Assembly: GCA_016182795.1 (NCBI GenBank) | Contig: JACPFW010000018.1 | Coordinates: 1 to 64,000 of the forward strand | Length of the DNA stretch: 64,000 nucleotides | Source of the DNA: Gemmatimonadota bacterium | GTDB taxonomy: Bacteria > Gemmatimonadota > Gemmatimonadetes > Gemmatimonadales > Gemmatimonadaceae | Reading direction: 5' to 3' | Shown here: piece by piece, positions 1-9,773 of the stretch | Layout of the letters: each line of letters starts with the position of its first letter | How positions within the stretch are numbered: position 1 is the first letter of the stretch | Translations under genes and position numbers: made by a program | The notes under the pieces: model-generated | What the model was told of the DNA's origin: nothing | Seen by the model: only the letters and a program-made list of their open reading frames with translations | The model's database searches: none

Positions 1-74
1 GCGTAGGCCGACATCGACAGGCGCGCTTCGTAGGGGGCGCCGCACTCGCGGCAGATGAACTCGTAGCTCGGCAT
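1..74 (-). CDS. FmdB-family zinc-ribbon protein, N-terminal part only
   Basis: The complement of bases 74-1 starts with ATG and reads MPSYEFICRECG followed by APYEARLSMSAY, then leaves the window. The opening MP-x-Y-EF-C-x2-C-G is the N-terminal zinc ribbon of the FmdB family, small proteins of about 60-110 residues often annotated as putative regulators. Only the first Cys pair is visible; the second should lie outside the window. The gene is divergent from the PAP2-like gene, with an AT-rich spacer between them. Family assignment rests on 24 residues. The molecular role of the family is not well established, so no function is claimed. Confidence 0.7.
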   Translation of the reverse strand, partial: MPSYEFICRECGAPYEARLSMSAY

Positions 75-128
75 GGCGGCGTGCGAACGGCGGTGGTTGG
101 AGAGCGAATAACTGAATAGCTATAAACA

Positions 129-134
129 TATAAT
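129..134 (+). promoter_or_regulatory. Candidate -10 promoter element
   Basis: TATAAT lies in a short AT-rich island (about 108-135) that stands out from the GC-rich surroundings, about 50 bases before the ATG of the PAP2-like gene. No convincing -35 hexamer is present at 16-18 bases upstream. The promoter is therefore only suggested by the -10 match and the base composition. Confidence 0.4.
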
Positions 135-182
135 AGCGTCGTGGGCGGCAAAAGGGGCGTGCTTCTGCTAGAATGCGCCTCC

Positions 183-782
183 ATGTCTTTGAGCCGCCGC
201 GAAATTCTGCTGTACACCGTCCTGGGTCTCTTCTGCGGCCTGGCGTATTTCGTGACTTGCCGTCTGGTGACGTCGCCGGTGGAAGTGGCGATGCCGGCCT
301 GGGTGCCGTTCCTGCCGATTCTGACGATCCCCTACCTGCTGCAGGTGGTCGTCAGCTACCTGCTGGCGATGTTCATCACCGACACGCCGCTGCGGCACGC
401 GGTGTTCAAGGCGTATTTCCTCTCGCTGGCGGCGACGTTCGCCATCTGGCTGGCGTATCCGACGTCGATGCCGCGTCCCGGTGCGCCGAGTGCGTGGTGG
501 GACTGGCCGTTCGCGGTGATGGACCGCGCGGACCTGCCGGTGCACATCTTTCCAGCCGGTCACATTCTGATGCCCGTGCTGATTGTCTGGGCGTTCGCGT
601 ACCATCGGCCGCGTTGGCTCATCTGGCTGATTCCCGCGGAGTTGGTGGGTACAGTGGGCATTGCGGCCACGTGGCAGCACCGCCCGTCGGACATTCTGGT
701 CGGGGCACTGCTCGCCGCGGGCAGCGGGGTGGTCTTTGGCGTTGGCCGCCACGCCAAACTGGCGGCGGTCACACCCGCCTAG
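183..782 (+). CDS. PAP2-like integral membrane protein
   Basis: A 199-residue protein with about five or six hydrophobic segments. The order of motifs resembles the PAP2 / inositol-phosphorylceramide-synthase-like phosphatase superfamily: a TSMPRP stretch, then FPAGH (in place of PSGH), then TWQHRPSDILVG (in place of SRxxxxxHxxxD). The second and third motifs keep the His residues, but the third lacks a clean His-x3-Asp arrangement, so activity is uncertain. The ATG at 183 is preferred to an upstream in-frame GTG at 141 because the protein then begins MSLSRREILL, just before the first hydrophobic helix. It converges on the prolyl oligopeptidase gene, with a strong terminator hairpin between. 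It could be a lipid phosphatase or phospho-alcohol transferase relative; the substrate cannot be told. Confidence 0.7.
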   Translation: MSLSRREILLYTVLGLFCGLAYFVTCRLVTSPVEVAMPAWVPFLPILTIPYLLQVVVSYLLAMFITDTPLRHAVFKAYFLSLAATFAIWLAYPTSMPRPGAPSAWWDWPFAVMDRADLPVHIFPAGHILMPVLIVWAFAYHRPRWLIWLIPAELVGTVGIAATWQHRPSDILVGALLAAGSGVVFGVGRHAKLAAVTPA

Positions 783-798
783 ACGACGCTGATGGAAC

Positions 799-835
799 GA
801 CAACGCGGGCCGCGCTTCGCGCGGCCCGCGTTGTC
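799..835. terminator. Bidirectional intrinsic terminator, 17-bp perfect stem
   Basis: Bases 799-815 and 819-835 are perfect reverse complements (17 bp) around a three-base loop TTC. The stem has a 12-bp GC core and AT-richer ends, so each strand ends in a T-containing tail. It lies between the stop codons of two convergent genes (782 and 851) and can serve both. Confidence 0.85.
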
Positions 836-850
836 TGTCTCAGACACGCT

Positions 851-3034
851 TTACGGAATGATCTTCGGCTTCTCGCTGAACTTCGGGGTGACGCCGAGGT
901 TGAACCACGAGAAGGCGTACTGGTCGGCCGTGACTTCCAGCGCCTTGGTCAGCGACGAGCTGCCGTGGCCGCTGGACGTCTCGATGCGGATGAGCACCGG
1001 GTTGGCGCCGCGATGCGCCTGCTGCAGCCGCGCCGCGAACTTGAACGAGTGCGCCGGCACGACGCGGTCATCGTGGTCGGCGGTGGTGACGAGCGTCGCC
1101 GGGTATGACACGCCGTCCTTGAGATTCTGCAGCGGCGAATACTTGATGAGATAGGCGAAGTCCGCGGCGTTGTCGCTGGAGCCGTAGTCGGCAACCCAGT
1201 TCCAGCCGATGGTAAACTTCTGGAAGCGGAGCATGTCCATGACACCCACGGCGGGGAGCGCCACCTTGAACAGGTCGGGGCGCTGCGTCATGATGGCGCC
1301 CACGAGCAGACCGCCGTTGGAGCCGCCCTGCATCACCAGCTTGTCCTTGGTGGTGTACTTGTTGGCGATCATCCACTCGCCGGCGGCAACGAAGTCGTCA
1401 AAGACGTTCTGCTTGTTCCCCTTCATGCCGGCTTCGTGCCACGCTTCGCCGTATTCGCCGCCGCCGCGCATGTTGACCGACACGTACACGCCACCCTGCT
1501 CGAGCCAGGCGATGCGCGTGGCGCTGAAGCCGGGGAGGGTGGAGATGTTGAATCCGCCGTAGCCGTAGACGAGCGTCGGGTTGCGGCCGTCGAGCTTGAG
1601 TCCCTTCTTGGCGACGATGAACATCGGCACCTTCGTGCCGTCCTTCGAGGTGGCGAAGACCTGCCTAGTCTCGAACTGCGACGGATCAAACGAGAGCTTG
1701 GTCGCGCGATACAGCGTGCTCTTGCCGGTGGCGATATCGTAGCGGTACGTGGTGGGCGGCGCGGTGAAGCTGCTGAAGGAGAAGAACTCGTCGGTGTCGC
1801 CGCGCTCTCCGCCGCTGAACCCCGCCGTGCCGACCCCCGGCAGAACGACGTCGCGCACCCTGGTGCCGTCGTAGGCGTACTCGACGATCTGGCTCGTCAC
1901 GTCCTTGAGGTACGACGCAAAAAGGTGGCCGCCGACATTGGCGATCCCCTCGAGCACTTCCTTCTGCTCGGGAATGATGGTCTTCCAGTTGGACTCGGCT
2001 GGCGCCCTGGGATCGATGCGCACGACGCGATTGTTGGGAGCGCCGGCGTTGGTCTGCACCAGCAGGGCGCCGCCGTCGTTGTCGATCACACCGAACTGCT
2101 TGGCAAAGCCGGTGACAACCTTGCGCCAGCCCGGATCACCGGCGGCGAGGTCGCGCACCCAGAGCGCATTGCCGTCGGCACCCTGTCCGCGGTCGGAGAT
2201 GGTGAGGAGCAGGAAGCGCTGGTCGTCGGTCACGTCGACCGTGTGGAAGCGCTGCGGGTGGGCGGCATCCTCAAAGACGAGCTGGTCCTGCGACTGCGGC
2301 GTGCCGAGCGTGTGATAGAAGACCTGGTGGTTCTCGTTGACGCCGCTCAGCGCCTTGGTGGTGTCGGCGGGCGTCGGATAACGCGAGTAGAAGAATCCGT
2401 TCTTGTACCAGGCAATCCCGGAGACCTTCACCCAGCGGACCAGATCGGGGAGATCCTTCTTGGTGACCGGATCCATCACGTGGATCTCCTGCCAATCGGA
2501 GCCGGCGCGCGACAGCGTGTAGGCGAGGTGCTTGCCGGCGTCGTCAAACGTGAAGCCGCCCACGCGGGTGGTTCCGTCGGCCGTCAGCGTATTGGGGTCG
2601 ATGAGCACCTCTTCCTTGCCGTCGAGACCGCGCTGCAGGTAGTACACCGACTGGTTCTGCAGGCCGCTGTTCTTGGTGGTGATCACCCATCCTTTGCGGC
2701 GCGACGGGGACGAGATGCGCGGGTAGTTGGAGAGATCCTTGAGCCGCTCGAGCAGCGCGCCGCGGTACGGGATCTTGCCGAGGAAGCCGAAGGTGACGGC
2801 GTTCTGTTCGCCGACCCACTTCTTGACCGCGCTGGCGGTGTCGTCTTCGAGCCAGCGGAAGGGATCGGCGACCTTGGTGCCGTGGTAATCATCCGCGTGC
2901 GGCACGGTGGCGGTGGCCGGGTACTTGAGCGGGGCGGGCTGCTGCGCGGCGAGCGACGCGGCGCTCACGACAAGCGCGGCAACGGCGGCCGATTGGACGA
3001 GTCGGGTGGCGTGTGCGAACTGGCGAACCTTCAT
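851..3034 (-). CDS. Secreted prolyl oligopeptidase (family S9A)
   Basis: A 727-residue serine peptidase that cleaves after proline in short peptides. Residues 1-30 form a Sec signal peptide ending ASLAAQ, so it should act outside the cytoplasm. An N-terminal beta-propeller (about 60-440) is followed by an alpha/beta-hydrolase domain. The catalytic triad is visible: Ser572 in GGSNGG, Asp655/656 in ADHDDRVVP and His690 in SSGHGSS. Length matches the family. The ATG at 3034 is chosen over the longer frame to 3166 because it opens the signal peptide and has GGAG six bases upstream. It is transcribed away from the metallophosphoesterase gene across a 184-base divergent spacer. Confidence 0.93.
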   Translation of the reverse strand: MKVRQFAHATRLVQSAAVAALVVSAASLAAQQPAPLKYPATATVPHADDYHGTKVADPFRWLEDDTASAVKKWVGEQNAVTFGFLGKIPYRGALLERLKDLSNYPRISSPSRRKGWVITTKNSGLQNQSVYYLQRGLDGKEEVLIDPNTLTADGTTRVGGFTFDDAGKHLAYTLSRAGSDWQEIHVMDPVTKKDLPDLVRWVKVSGIAWYKNGFFYSRYPTPADTTKALSGVNENHQVFYHTLGTPQSQDQLVFEDAAHPQRFHTVDVTDDQRFLLLTISDRGQGADGNALWVRDLAAGDPGWRKVVTGFAKQFGVIDNDGGALLVQTNAGAPNNRVVRIDPRAPAESNWKTIIPEQKEVLEGIANVGGHLFASYLKDVTSQIVEYAYDGTRVRDVVLPGVGTAGFSGGERGDTDEFFSFSSFTAPPTTYRYDIATGKSTLYRATKLSFDPSQFETRQVFATSKDGTKVPMFIVAKKGLKLDGRNPTLVYGYGGFNISTLPGFSATRIAWLEQGGVYVSVNMRGGGEYGEAWHEAGMKGNKQNVFDDFVAAGEWMIANKYTTKDKLVMQGGSNGGLLVGAIMTQRPDLFKVALPAVGVMDMLRFQKFTIGWNWVADYGSSDNAADFAYLIKYSPLQNLKDGVSYPATLVTTADHDDRVVPAHSFKFAARLQQAHRGANPVLIRIETSSGHGSSSLTKALEVTADQYAFSWFNLGVTPKFSEKPKIIP

Positions 3035-3218
3035 GGGACGCTCCGCGATGGTGCGTGTGACGGGAACCGGGTAATCCGGGTGCAATTGAACCTCTGCGAA
3101 GTGTCGCCGCGGAGCCAGTCCCGCTGGCGCGGGGGCCCCGTCGTGATGAGCTTTCGCGCGTCGCACGCGTCGGTCCAGAGCGGTCTGGCGATGCCATCCT
3201 GATCAGGAGATCTGCCCT

Positions 3219-4421
3219 ATGCTCCGCCGTCTCTCGTTCGTTTCCACCGCCGTGCGCTGCGGCGTCACGCTCGCGTTGCTGGCCAACGCCGTGCCCGCGC
3301 AGGTGTCGCCCGCCCGGCCCGTTCGTTCGGTGCCCGTGGAGCCGGCGGCCGCGGCGCCGGACACCGTGCGGGCCATCGTGCCGCCGAAGCAGCCGATGCC
3401 GGCGGAGGCGGCGAGCGCCGGCGTGACGCGCTTTTCGTTTATCGCCTACGGCGACACTCGCGGGCGGCGCGACGGCACTGAGGTGCAGTACGAGCATTCG
3501 CTCATCGTCGACGCCATGCTGCGCGTGATCGCGCAGCGCGCCACCAGCGCGTCACCGATCAAGTTCATCCTGCAGAGCGGCGACGCGGTGGTGAACGGAC
3601 GCGATCCGCGCCAATGGAACAAGAGCTTCACCGGGCTGATCAACCGCCTCACTATCGAGGGCGGACTGCCGTATTTCCTCGCCCCCGGCAACCACGATGT
3701 GACCAGCGCGGCCGAGCTGGAGAACCCCGCGCGCAAGGAGGGGCTGGCCAACTACCTGCGGGCCGTGGCGCAGCTCATTCCGCCGGACGGGGCAACGCGC
3801 CGGCTGGCGGGTTATCCGACGTACGCGTTCGGGTTCGGCAACACCTTCGTGCTGGCCTTCGACTCAAACATCGCGGCCGACTCGACGCAGTTCGCGTGGG
3901 CGCGCACGCAGCTCGAGGGGCTCGACCGCAGCCGCTACGTGAACATCGTGGCGTTCTTCCATCACCCCGCGTACTCGTCGGGCCCGCACGGCGGAGCGAA
4001 CATCGAGCGGCCCACGGTGGCGGTGCGTGACAAGTGGATGCCGCTGTTCCGCAAGCACGGCGTGCAGCTGCTCGTCACCGGGCACGAGCACTTCTTCGAG
4101 CACTGGGTGGAGCGCTACCGCGATGCGCAGGGGACGCGCCGTCGCATGGACCAGCTCGTGACGGGGGGCGGCGGCGCGCCGCTGTATGGTTATCGAGGCG
4201 AACCCGACCTGCGCCCCTACATCGCCGCCAGCGGCGCCGACTCGGCGCGCGTCGACCACCTCGTGCGACCGGGTATGAACCCCGGCGACAACCCGTACCA
4301 CTTCGTGGTCGTCAACGTGGACGGCGGTCGGATGTGGCTCGAGGTGCTGAGCGTCGACTGGGGAACGGGGTTCGCGCCGTACCGGAGCAACCGCGCGGTG
4401 CTGCGGGACACGCTGCCCTAG
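3219..4421 (+). CDS. Secreted calcineurin-like metallophosphoesterase
   Basis: A 400-residue phosphoesterase with a signal peptide (about 1-28) and a Pro/Ala-rich linker to residue 68. The metal-binding series of the family is present: Asp79 in AYGDTRG, Asp122 in SGDAVVN, Asn158-His159 in PGNHD, the FFHHPAYSS block, and the final GHEHFFEH. These residues hold a two-metal centre in related enzymes. An AGGAG Shine-Dalgarno precedes the ATG. It is convergent with the DUF6702-like gene and their stop codons overlap in a CTAG. The substrate is unknown; purple-acid-phosphatase-like or nucleotidase activity are both possible. Confidence 0.88.
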   Translation: MLRRLSFVSTAVRCGVTLALLANAVPAQVSPARPVRSVPVEPAAAAPDTVRAIVPPKQPMPAEAASAGVTRFSFIAYGDTRGRRDGTEVQYEHSLIVDAMLRVIAQRATSASPIKFILQSGDAVVNGRDPRQWNKSFTGLINRLTIEGGLPYFLAPGNHDVTSAAELENPARKEGLANYLRAVAQLIPPDGATRRLAGYPTYAFGFGNTFVLAFDSNIAADSTQFAWARTQLEGLDRSRYVNIVAFFHHPAYSSGPHGGANIERPTVAVRDKWMPLFRKHGVQLLVTGHEHFFEHWVERYRDAQGTRRRMDQLVTGGGGAPLYGYRGEPDLRPYIAASGADSARVDHLVRPGMNPGDNPYHFVVVNVDGGRMWLEVLSVDWGTGFAPYRSNRAVLRDTLP

Positions 4422-4926
4422 AACGTCAGCACCTGCTCCGCTCGGTCGCCGGCCTGAAAGTAGAGGCCGCGTCGCTCGTCGCCAGGCTGCTTCGCGACGA
4501 GCACCGTGTTCTGCTGGTCGTTGAACGTCTCGAACATCAGGTGGACGCGCACGCCGAGCGTCTTCACCGGCTTGGGCGCCTTCCACTGCACGAGCACCCA
4601 CCAGATGGGCTGCTCGTTGTCCACGTCGCCGCCGCCGTCGAGCACCTCGCCGGTCAGCTCGGCCCCTTCGGCCCGGACGAGGAAGTGCTGGGTGACGTAC
4701 GCCGACACCGCCGCCCGCGACGCGGCATCGTCGGTGATCTTCCGTTTGAGCGCCTTCTCCAGATCGTCGCGGAACATCCGCACGCGCGCCACGACGGCGT
4801 TGCCCTCGATCACCATCCGCGTGTGCGCAACGTGCAGGTCGTGCGGCACGGCGGCTGGCGCCGGGTGCGCCGGCGCGGAGCGCGCCGGCGTTGAGGCGAC
4901 GAGGAGCAGCGCAGCGAGCGCACGGA

Positions 4927-4930
<4 letters not shown>
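4418..4930 (-). CDS. DUF6702-like secreted protein
   Basis: A 170-residue protein with an N-terminal signal (IRALAALLLVASTPARSA) and a core LHVAHTRMVIEG...VRMFRDDLEKAL that resembles the DUF6702 family, small periplasmic proteins of unknown function. GTG at 4930 is the likely start because it overlaps the TGA of the upstream M1 peptidase gene (GTGA), indicating translational coupling; a longer reading from 4957 is possible but less likely. From what I recall of Bacteroidota-type genomes, DUF6702, M1 peptidase and HupE-like genes occur together, and the same three are consecutive here. I infer a shared function but cannot name it. Confidence 0.75.
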
Positions 4931-7035
<2,105 letters not shown>

Positions 7036-7050
7036 GGCGGCTCTCTACTG

Positions 7051-7080
7051 ATGGCGGATGGCGGATGGCAGATGTCTGCC
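7051..7080. repeat. Short GGCGGAT/GGCAGAT tandem repeat (family B)
   Basis: Tandem copies of a 7-base unit (ATGGCGG ATGGCGG ATGGCAG) run into the near-palindrome GGCAGATGTCTGCC. The element fills most of the spacer between the HupE-like and M1 genes. A closely similar string occurs inside the aconitase gene at 52980-53020, so this appears to be a dispersed repeat rather than chance composition. Confidence 0.6.
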
Positions 7081-7104
7081 ACATCTATGTAAAACGAGGG
7101 GCGC

Positions 7105-7707
7105 CTACGCGGCGTTGGTGAGGCGGTCCACCAGGAGCGTCAGGCCGATGCCGGCGGCAGCGCCGGAGAGAATGAGCACCCAGTCGCGGCGCCTGACATG
7201 GAGCCAGCGGTCCGCCGCGATGCCGAGCGCAAAGAAGACGCTCACGATGAGCACCTGCCCCGCCTCGAGGCCGAGGTTGAACGCAAAGAGCGGCACCGCG
7301 ATGGACGACTCGGCGCCGAGCAGGGCGCGGAGCGCGCTGGCGAAGCCGAGTCCGTGAATGAGGCCGAACAGGCCGGCGGTCACGTAACGCCGCCGCATGG
7401 CGGCGGTGCGCGCGGAATCTGACGGCGGCACCAGCTGGTCGCCGATGGCCGCAAACGCCATAAAGACGATGGTCGCCGCGATCAGCGGCTCGACGATGCG
7501 CGGGCTCACGGTCACCACGTTGAGCGTTGCGAGCGCGAGCGTGGTCGAGTGGCCGAGGGTGAAGGCGGTGACAAGCACCGCGATGCGCTTCCACTCGTGC
7601 ACACCGTACGCCGCGGTTAGCGCGGCGACGAACAGGATGTGGTCCCACGCGCCGATCGACGCGATGTGGTGGTACCCCATGCGGAGGTAGAGTGCGAACT
7701 CGCTCAC
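7105..7707 (-). CDS. HupE/UreJ-like membrane protein
   Basis: A 200-residue polytopic protein with about six or seven helices. It carries blocks typical of the HupE/UreJ_2 group: GAWDHILFVAAL, FTLGHSTTLALA, GLIHGLGFA and FNLGLEAGQ. The conserved intramembrane His residues suggest metal handling; the canonical members are linked to nickel for hydrogenase or urease. No hydrogenase or urease gene is visible, so nickel uptake is not claimed. The start is GTG, overlapping the TGA of the upstream histidine kinase gene (GTGA). It precedes the M1 peptidase and DUF6702-like genes in one leftward run. Confidence 0.85.
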   Translation of the reverse strand: MSEFALYLRMGYHHIASIGAWDHILFVAALTAAYGVHEWKRIAVLVTAFTLGHSTTLALATLNVVTVSPRIVEPLIAATIVFMAFAAIGDQLVPPSDSARTAAMRRRYVTAGLFGLIHGLGFASALRALLGAESSIAVPLFAFNLGLEAGQVLIVSVFFALGIAADRWLHVRRRDWVLILSGAAAGIGLTLLVDRLTNAA

Positions 7708-9740
7708 TCGCCCACCACGCGCGCCACGGTGCCGATCAAGTCGTCGCGCGTATAGGGCTTCTGGAGCGAGGCCACGAATCCCTGCTCCTGGTACGACGAG
7801 GCCTCGTGCGTGTCGCTGTACCCGCTCGACACGATGGCCCGCACATTTGCGTCGAGCGCCTTGAGGCCGGCAACGGTCGCCCGGCCGCCGAGGCCGCCCG
7901 GAATGGTGAGGTCGAGGATCACGGCCGCGAACGGTTGCTGGCTCCGGAGCGCCTCCTCGTACAGCTCCAGCGCGGCGGCGCCGTCGGCCACGGCGACGGC
8001 GTCGAAGCCGCTCGACTTGAGAATGCGCACGACGATGTGACGAATTTCCGGCTCATCGTCCATGACCAATATGCGTCGGTTTGCCCCGGCAACGGCCATC
8101 CCTTTGGGCTCCATGGTCGCCGCCGGCGCGGCAGTCGACGCGGGCAGTTCGATGACAAACTCAGCGCCGTGGCCCGGCGCCGACGTAACGGACAGCGTGC
8201 CGTTGTGCCGGCGAATGATCGAATAGGCCGTCGCCAGCCCAAGGCCCGTGCCGTGCCCCTTCTTCTTGGTCGTGAAGAACGGCTCGAAGATCCTCGACAG
8301 GTCCGCGGCGGCGATGCCCGGGCCGGTGTCACGCACGGCGATGCGCACGGTCCGTTCTTGTGCGCCGGACGCCGGATCACTCCGCGAGGCGTTGGATGCC
8401 CGCACCGTGATGCGGCCGCCCTCGGGCATGGCCTGCTGCGCGTTGAGGACAAGATTGTGCAGCACCTGCTTGAGCTGGCCCTCGTCCACCTCGACCGCGC
8501 TCAGGCCTTCCTCCACGTGCACGTCGGCCTTGACGTTGGAGCCGCTGAGGGAGAAGTCGACCGTTTCCCGTACCAGGTTGGCGATGTGCGCGACCCGGAG
8601 CACCGGCTCGCCGCCCTTGGCGAACGTGAGCAGCTGATGCGTCAGGTGAGTGGCATCGAGGCAGGCGCGCGCCGCGTGCTCCAGGTAGACGCTCCGCTCC
8701 GCGGCGTCCGCTTCGTCCGCGGCAAGATTGAGATTGCCCAGAATGGCGGTGAGCAGATTGTTGAAGTCGTGCGCGATGCCGCCGGCGAGAACGCCGACGC
8801 TCTCGAGCCGCGCGGTCATCTGCAGTCGGGACTCGAGCTCGGCCTGCTTGTCGCGCAGGCGCTTCTGCGCGGTCACGTCGAGCACGGTGGAAATCATGAG
8901 CTGCTGCTCGGGAAGCGGGATGTTGCTCGCCGACACATAGAACGTCTCGCCGTCGGTGCCGACCATCTCGATGTCTTCCCACGCCATGCGAGCGGGATCG
9001 CCGCTCTGCACGTCGGCGAGGATGCGCTGCCCGAGCTCCGGATGCCGCCCGTACACCGCCTTGAAGAAGGCGCCCATGTTGGCGCAGTCCGCGCGCGAGA
9101 TGCGGTACGCGCGCGGAAAGGCGTCGTTGACGTAGAGCACCTGACCGGTCACCGTGTGATTGATGGCGAAGCCCATGCTCACGTTGTCGAGGATGCGATC
9201 CAGCAGCTGCTGCCGTTTCGCCGTCTCGTCGGCCGACCGTTTGCGCTCGATGGCCAGTCCGATCTGGCCACAGATGACCTTCAGCGCGTCCTCGTCGCTG
9301 GCGGTATAGCGCGTGCCGCGGGCGTAGCTCTGCACCACGACGACGCCCACGTCATCGCCGGCACGGAACGGCATGCCCAGCCACGACTCGGCTTCCTTGC
9401 CGAGGATGCGCACGGTCTTGGCCTCGAGCAGTTCCTGCACATCCTCGCGGTGCCCGAGGATCGGCTCGCCCCGCTTGCGCACCAGGTCGGTGAATCCGCC
9501 GCTGAGGTCGACGGGCGAGTTCAGCGTCACCGTGTCGTACTCGTCGACGTGGTAGAGGAACGAGTACCGATCGCTGGACGGATCGTACATCGTCACAAAG
9601 AAGTTCGACGCCTGCATGACGGTCTGCACCTGCTCGTGAATACGCAGCAGGAGCTCGTCAAGCGTGCGGCTTCTCGTCGTCGCATCCAGGATGTGGTAGA
9701 GCGCTCGTTGAATGCGCTCCTGCTTGTTCGGCCCGTTCAC
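7704..9740 (-). CDS. Soluble hybrid sensor histidine kinase (GAF-PAS-HisKA-HATPase-REC)
   Basis: A 678-residue signalling protein without membrane segments. Order: GAF-like domain (about 20-165), PAS-like domain (about 180-295), HisKA dimerisation domain with phospho-accepting His324 in GGIAHDFNN, an ATPase domain with N-box NLVLNAQQAMPEGG, DTGPGIA and GTGLGLATA, and a C-terminal receiver with Asp610 in VILDLTIPG. The HDFNN-type H-box belongs to the NtrB-like class. No separate output regulator is adjacent, so the phosphorelay partner is unknown. It follows the RND pump gene by 33 bases and overlaps the HupE-like gene, so it may be co-transcribed with both. Confidence 0.92.
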   Translation of the reverse strand: MNGPNKQERIQRALYHILDATTRSRTLDELLLRIHEQVQTVMQASNFFVTMYDPSSDRYSFLYHVDEYDTVTLNSPVDLSGGFTDLVRKRGEPILGHREDVQELLEAKTVRILGKEAESWLGMPFRAGDDVGVVVVQSYARGTRYTASDEDALKVICGQIGLAIERKRSADETAKRQQLLDRILDNVSMGFAINHTVTGQVLYVNDAFPRAYRISRADCANMGAFFKAVYGRHPELGQRILADVQSGDPARMAWEDIEMVGTDGETFYVSASNIPLPEQQLMISTVLDVTAQKRLRDKQAELESRLQMTARLESVGVLAGGIAHDFNNLLTAILGNLNLAADEADAAERSVYLEHAARACLDATHLTHQLLTFAKGGEPVLRVAHIANLVRETVDFSLSGSNVKADVHVEEGLSAVEVDEGQLKQVLHNLVLNAQQAMPEGGRITVRASNASRSDPASGAQERTVRIAVRDTGPGIAAADLSRIFEPFFTTKKKGHGTGLGLATAYSIIRRHNGTLSVTSAPGHGAEFVIELPASTAAPAATMEPKGMAVAGANRRILVMDDEPEIRHIVVRILKSSGFDAVAVADGAAALELYEEALRSQQPFAAVILDLTIPGGLGGRATVAGLKALDANVRAIVSSGYSDTHEASSYQEQGFVASLQKPYTRDDLIGTVARVVGE

Positions 9741-9773
9741 GGTCGTTCCTCCGCTCTGCCCGGCGCGGGGTGC

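Noticed and set aside
141-182. GTG at 141 as start of the PAP2-like gene
   Set aside because: It adds 14 residues without family support and begins almost at the -10 element. The ATG at 183 precedes the first helix.
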